From: Pararhizobium capsulatum DSM 1112
GTDB taxonomy: Bacteria > Pseudomonadota > Alphaproteobacteria > Rhizobiales > Rhizobiaceae
DNA: 64,000 nucleotides
Assembly: GCF_030814475.1 (NCBI RefSeq)
Contig: NZ_JAUSVF010000001.1
Location: 2,734,001-2,798,000 of the forward strand
Direction of reading: 5' to 3'
The notes beneath the pieces were generated by a model. The model saw only the letters and a list, made by a program, of their open reading frames with translations, was not told the origin of the DNA and ran no database searches. Each line of letters opens with the position of its first letter. Within the stretch, counting starts at the first letter, position 1. A program made the translations under genes and the position numbers. Shown here in pieces: positions 61,952 to 64,000 of this stretch.

Positions 61952-62560
61952 TTAACAGCTTCGGTTAATCCAGGCATCGCCGGGATCAATATCCAGCGCC
62001 GATGAGACACAAGCGTGAAATTGGTGGTCGAGCGGATGGGTGGGATCAAGCCCGGTAAAGACTATATCGCGATCGACCAGTTCGAGCTTCTTTGCCGGCT
62101 CTTCTCCACTGTTGTCGTAAGGCAATACGGCATCGCAAAGAGGGATTGCTCGTCCAAGATTGTGGAAACATCGGCTGTAACGGCGGCGAATGACATCTTC
62201 AGGGATGTCATGACCACCGAGTTGAACACGTTGACGAACGCGGAGAACATGCAGATCGATGGTAGCCAGTGCGATAAAGACGAGAAGGATACGGTATCCT
62301 CTCTCCTTTGCGCCCATAATTATCTTCAACGAGCTTTCACTGCTAAAGGTCTCACGATCGTGGAAAAGAGAAGTGATCCGACGCAAGACTTCCCTACCAG
62401 CCGGTAGCGAAACACGTTCAGGCTGATCGGGATCGATCTTGCGAGCGTTCAGATCAGCATTGATGAAAACACCAGGAAAGAGAAAGATATCCTGAAAGCT
62501 GGATTTCCCGCCGCCATTAGGCCCCGCCAGCACGACGAGTTCAGGCGTGTCGCTCGCCAT
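61952..62560 (-). CDS. Zeta-toxin-like kinase (predicted toxin)
   Basis: A 202-aa P-loop protein starting MASDTPELVVLAGPNGGGKSSF, with Walker A AGPNGGGKS near residues 12-20, INADLNARKIDPDQPE, FSSESSL (in place of the common FETTLS), AKERGYRILLVFIALAT, then RVRQRVQLGGHDIPEDVIRRRYSRCF and DAVLPYDNSG. This is the zeta/PezT-related group (COG4185) whose members phosphorylate cell-wall sugar nucleotides or other targets. The ATG at 62560 lies inside the upstream 73-aa gene (20-bp overlap), as in toxin-antitoxin operons. The frame also opens with TTG at 62575. Toxicity is inferred. Confidence 0.78.
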   Translation of the reverse strand: MASDTPELVVLAGPNGGGKSSFQDIFLFPGVFINADLNARKIDPDQPERVSLPAGREVLRRITSLFHDRETFSSESSLKIIMGAKERGYRILLVFIALATIDLHVLRVRQRVQLGGHDIPEDVIRRRYSRCFHNLGRAIPLCDAVLPYDNSGEEPAKKLELVDRDIVFTGLDPTHPLDHQFHACVSSALDIDPGDAWINRSC

Positions 62561-62762
62561 TCTTGCCGCCGTCAACTGGTGATTTCATATGGCGCAATTT
62601 CTGTCCATCCGGCCGAAGCTCAACCACACCCGCATTGCATCGAGCATCATTGATGTAAAACACCGACACATCTCCCTCCCGTGCGGCACGACGCGCCTCG
62701 GCTGAAATAATCAACAAGCTTTCGCGGTGGTGAAGTCTTTCGATGGCGTTCATGGTGGTCAT
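62541..62762 (-). CDS. Candidate antitoxin of the zeta-like toxin, 73 aa
   Basis: A short soluble protein: MTTMNAIERLHHRESLLIISAEARRAAREGDVSVFYINDARCNAGVVELRPDGQKLRHMKSPVDGGK. I do not recognise a family; there is no clear ribbon-helix-helix or HTH motif, and the first half looks helical. Its stop lies 20 bp inside the toxin-like gene, so the two are translationally coupled, and a palindromic region lies just upstream. The start could be the ATG at 62762 or 62753; neither has a good ribosome-binding site. The antitoxin role rests on position alone. Confidence 0.6.
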   Translation of the reverse strand: MTTMNAIERLHHRESLLIISAEARRAAREGDVSVFYINDARCNAGVVELRPDGQKLRHMKSPVDGGKNGERHA

Positions 62763-62773
62763 GTTCTTGGAGA

Positions 62774-62817
62774 CTTTCGCGGGACTACGAGCTTATATCT
62801 TCATATGCCCGCGAAAG
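62774..62817. promoter_or_regulatory. Inverted repeat in the promoter of the candidate toxin-antitoxin operon
   Basis: CTTTCGCGGG (62774-62783) and CCCGCGAAAG (62808-62817) are perfect 10-bp inverted arms, 24 bp apart. The segment between and after them repeats GAGCTTATAT/GAGCTCATAT and is AT-rich. It lies 12 bp upstream of the 73-aa gene, a position suited to autorepression. Confidence 0.6.
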
Positions 62818-62866
62818 GTCAAAGTTAAGAGCTCATATGAACCTGTACGGCGATCCGGCTATCGTC

Positions 62867-63355
62867 TCAATCCTCCGCAGACTTCGCCTGTTCGAGGATC
62901 ATGTAGTCCAGCGGCAGCTGTGTCGTGTACTTGATCTGCTCCATCGCAAAGGCGGAGGAGACGTCGCGGATTTCGATCTTGGCGATCAGCCGCTTGTAGA
63001 AGGCGTCATAGGCGGCGATATCCGGCACGACGACGCGCAACAGGTAATCGACGTCGCCGCTCATGCGGTAGAACTCGACCACTTCCGGAAATTCCCCGAT
63101 AACCTCGGAAAAGCGCTTCAGCCACTCGATCGAATGGGCGTTGGTGCGGATCGAAACGAAGACGGTGACCTTGGTGTTGATCTTGACCGGATCGAGCAGC
63201 GCGACGCGCCCGCGGATCACGCCTTCCTCTTCCATCTTCTGGATACGGCGCCAGCAGGGCGTAGTGGAAAGACCGACCTTCTTGGCAAGATCGGCTACGG
63301 CGAGTGTGGAATCCTCCTGCAGAAGACGCAGGATTTTGCGATCGAGACGATCCAT
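62867..63355 (-). CDS. Lrp/AsnC-family transcription regulator
   Basis: A 162-aa regulator: helix-turn-helix MDRLDRKILRLLQEDSTLAVADLAKKVGLSTTPCWRRIQKMEEEGVI, then the RAM ligand domain with VTVFVSIRTNAHSIEWLKRFSEV and MSGDVDYLLRVVVPDIAAYDAFYKRL. It binds an amino acid and forms dimers or octamers. AAGGGGGC precedes the ATG. Two dyads immediately upstream suggest autoregulation. Its regulon cannot be inferred; nearby genes run in the same direction but are not obviously metabolic targets. Confidence 0.94.
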   Translation of the reverse strand: MDRLDRKILRLLQEDSTLAVADLAKKVGLSTTPCWRRIQKMEEEGVIRGRVALLDPVKINTKVTVFVSIRTNAHSIEWLKRFSEVIGEFPEVVEFYRMSGDVDYLLRVVVPDIAAYDAFYKRLIAKIEIRDVSSAFAMEQIKYTTQLPLDYMILEQAKSAED

Positions 63356-63371
63356 CGGTGAAGCCCCCTTC

Positions 63372-63404
63372 GAATATTATTCCTTTCATAACGGGAATTT
63401 TCCC
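63372..63404. promoter_or_regulatory. Two dyads upstream of the Lrp-family gene
   Basis: GAATATTATTC (63372-63382) is palindromic around its centre, and GGGAA-TT-TTCCC (63393-63404) is a second dyad; they lie in the 67-bp gap in front of the gene, 17-49 bp upstream of the ATG. AT-centred dyads fit Lrp-type sites, and self-control is common in the family. Confidence 0.55.
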
Positions 63405-63422
63405 AAATGGAAGAATTTTTTT

Positions 63423-64000
63423 TCAAGCCGGCGATGATTTCACGCGCTTACGGAGTTCAGGCAGGAGATCCCTCTCGAACCAGGGATGCTTCTTCAACCA
63501 CGCCGTGTTGCGCCAGCTCGGATGCGGCATCGGCAGCACGACAGGGCCTTGATTGACGCCAAGGAATGCCCGCCAGTTCTCCACCGTCTCCGTCATGGAC
63601 TTGCGGCGACGATCGCCCAGATGCCACCTCTGGGCATATTGCCCGATTGCCAGGATCAGCTCGATCTGCGGCATCGCCTCCATGACGTGGCTCCGCCATG
63701 TCGGTGCACATTCGCGCCGCGGCGGCAGGTCGCTGCCGTGGGCGTCGTATCCGGGGAAACAAAAGCCCATCGGCACTATGGCAAACCGGTCTGGATCGTA
63801 GAACTCCTCGCGCGCCACATCCAGCCATTGCCGCAGACGATCGCCCGAAGCATCATTGAACGGCAGGCCGGTATTGTTGACGCGCAGCCCGGGCGCCTGC
63901 CCTGCAATCAGGACCCTTGCCTTGTCAGAGATCACCGCCACCGGCCTTGGCTCATGCGGCAGCTGGTTCTGCGGACCGCCCCACGGGGCGTCGCGACAGA
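63423..64000 (-). CDS. Uracil-DNA glycosylase family protein (partial, 5' end outside window)
   Basis: The frame is open to the right edge, so the start is missing. Upstream of the GTG at 63941 the frame still encodes CRDAPWGGPQNQLPHEPRPV, which belongs to the protein and shows that 63941 is not the start. The fold markers are VLIAGQAPGLRVNNTGLPFNDASGDRLRQWL, FAIVPMGFCFPGY, IELILAIGQYAQRWHLG and VVLPMPHPSWRNTAWLKKHPWFERDLLPELR. This is the UDG-superfamily group with a GQAPG motif and a HPS box, possibly removing uracil or related bases. No iron-sulfur ligand set is visible beyond one Cys in the part present. Confidence 0.88.
   Translation of the reverse strand, partial: CRDAPWGGPQNQLPHEPRPVAVISDKARVLIAGQAPGLRVNNTGLPFNDASGDRLRQWLDVAREEFYDPDRFAIVPMGFCFPGYDAHGSDLPPRRECAPTWRSHVMEAMPQIELILAIGQYAQRWHLGDRRRKSMTETVENWRAFLGVNQGPVVLPMPHPSWRNTAWLKKHPWFERDLLPELRKRVKSSPA

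Noticed and set aside
1..64000. tRNA, rRNA genes or CRISPR arrays
   Set aside because: I found no cloverleaf signatures (such as a GGTTCGAATCC T-arm with CCA end) in the gaps, no rRNA text, and no evenly spaced repeat array.

Overview
The window looks like chromosomal DNA of an alphaproteobacterium of the Rhizobiaceae (Rhizobium/Agrobacterium/Sinorhizobium group). This rests on content and style: GC-rich genes with short spacers, the petA-petB (fbc) order, a rhizobial-type NADP malic enzyme fused to a phosphotransacetylase-like domain, usg, class II DAHP synthase, DUF2059/DUF2865 secreted proteins, and RIME-like and REP-like intergenic palindromes. I saw no tRNA, rRNA or CRISPR array. Both ends cut genes: cytochrome b (petB) at the left edge and a uracil-DNA glycosylase family gene at the right edge.

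Layout. 1-1.2 kb: Rieske protein and cytochrome b of the bc1 complex. 1.6-6.0 kb: two same-strand ABC exporters, both 622 aa, separated by a palindromic repeat and a 122-aa orphan. 6.5-8.4 kb: trmL, a small conserved gene and hemF. 8.4-13.5 kb: a small secreted protein, a BON protein, and an MCE/Mla-type lipid-transport operon (MlaE-MlaF-MlaD-lipoprotein). 13.6-19.2 kb: a DgcA-like epimerase, an MFS transporter, an LpxH-like phosphoesterase and the malic enzyme. 19.2-20.9 kb: a LuxR/AHL-synthase quorum-sensing pair with a clear lux-box-like dyad in front of the synthase. 21-31.5 kb: a DUF2865 protein, a membrane diguanylate cyclase, a NYN-domain/beta-propeller gene pair, nadE, an LtaS/CgmB-like phosphoglycerol transferase, DUF1003 and an HTH protein. 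31.5-41.3 kb: GFA, DAHP synthase, gor, DUF2059, rpiA, gph, an L,D-transpeptidase and fumC. 41.5-50.6 kb: a second GGDEF protein, a PPOX-fold protein, DUF971, moaA, an NTF2-like protein, a chemoreceptor, a DMT transporter and mobA-mobB.

50.8-52.1 kb: one IS5-family insertion sequence. Its ends are defined by about 20-bp imperfect inverted repeats and a TTAA target duplication, and its transposase is broken by an in-frame TAG where a Trp codon is expected. 52-64 kb: a GNAT gene directly abutting the IS, a polysaccharide deacetylase, a long OmpA-family protein with an E/Q/K-rich repeat region, a polar amino-acid ABC importer without an ATPase gene, usg, DUF2270, a TPR-methyltransferase, a 3-hydroxyisobutyrate-dehydrogenase-family enzyme, a zeta-toxin-like kinase overlapping a 73-aa upstream gene (candidate toxin-antitoxin pair with its own palindromic control region), and an Lrp regulator.

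Most of the window is ordinary core metabolism and envelope biology. The regions most worth a second look are the zeta-like toxin module, the LuxR/I locus with its repeats and an unusual LuxR ligand pocket, the NYN plus beta-propeller operon behind a perfect 14-bp palindrome, and the IS element whose end lies 49 bp before the GNAT gene. Many starts given here are interior ATG/GTG/TTG codons chosen from ribosome-binding sites; the reason is stated in each entry. All family assignments come from reading motifs by eye, with no database search.
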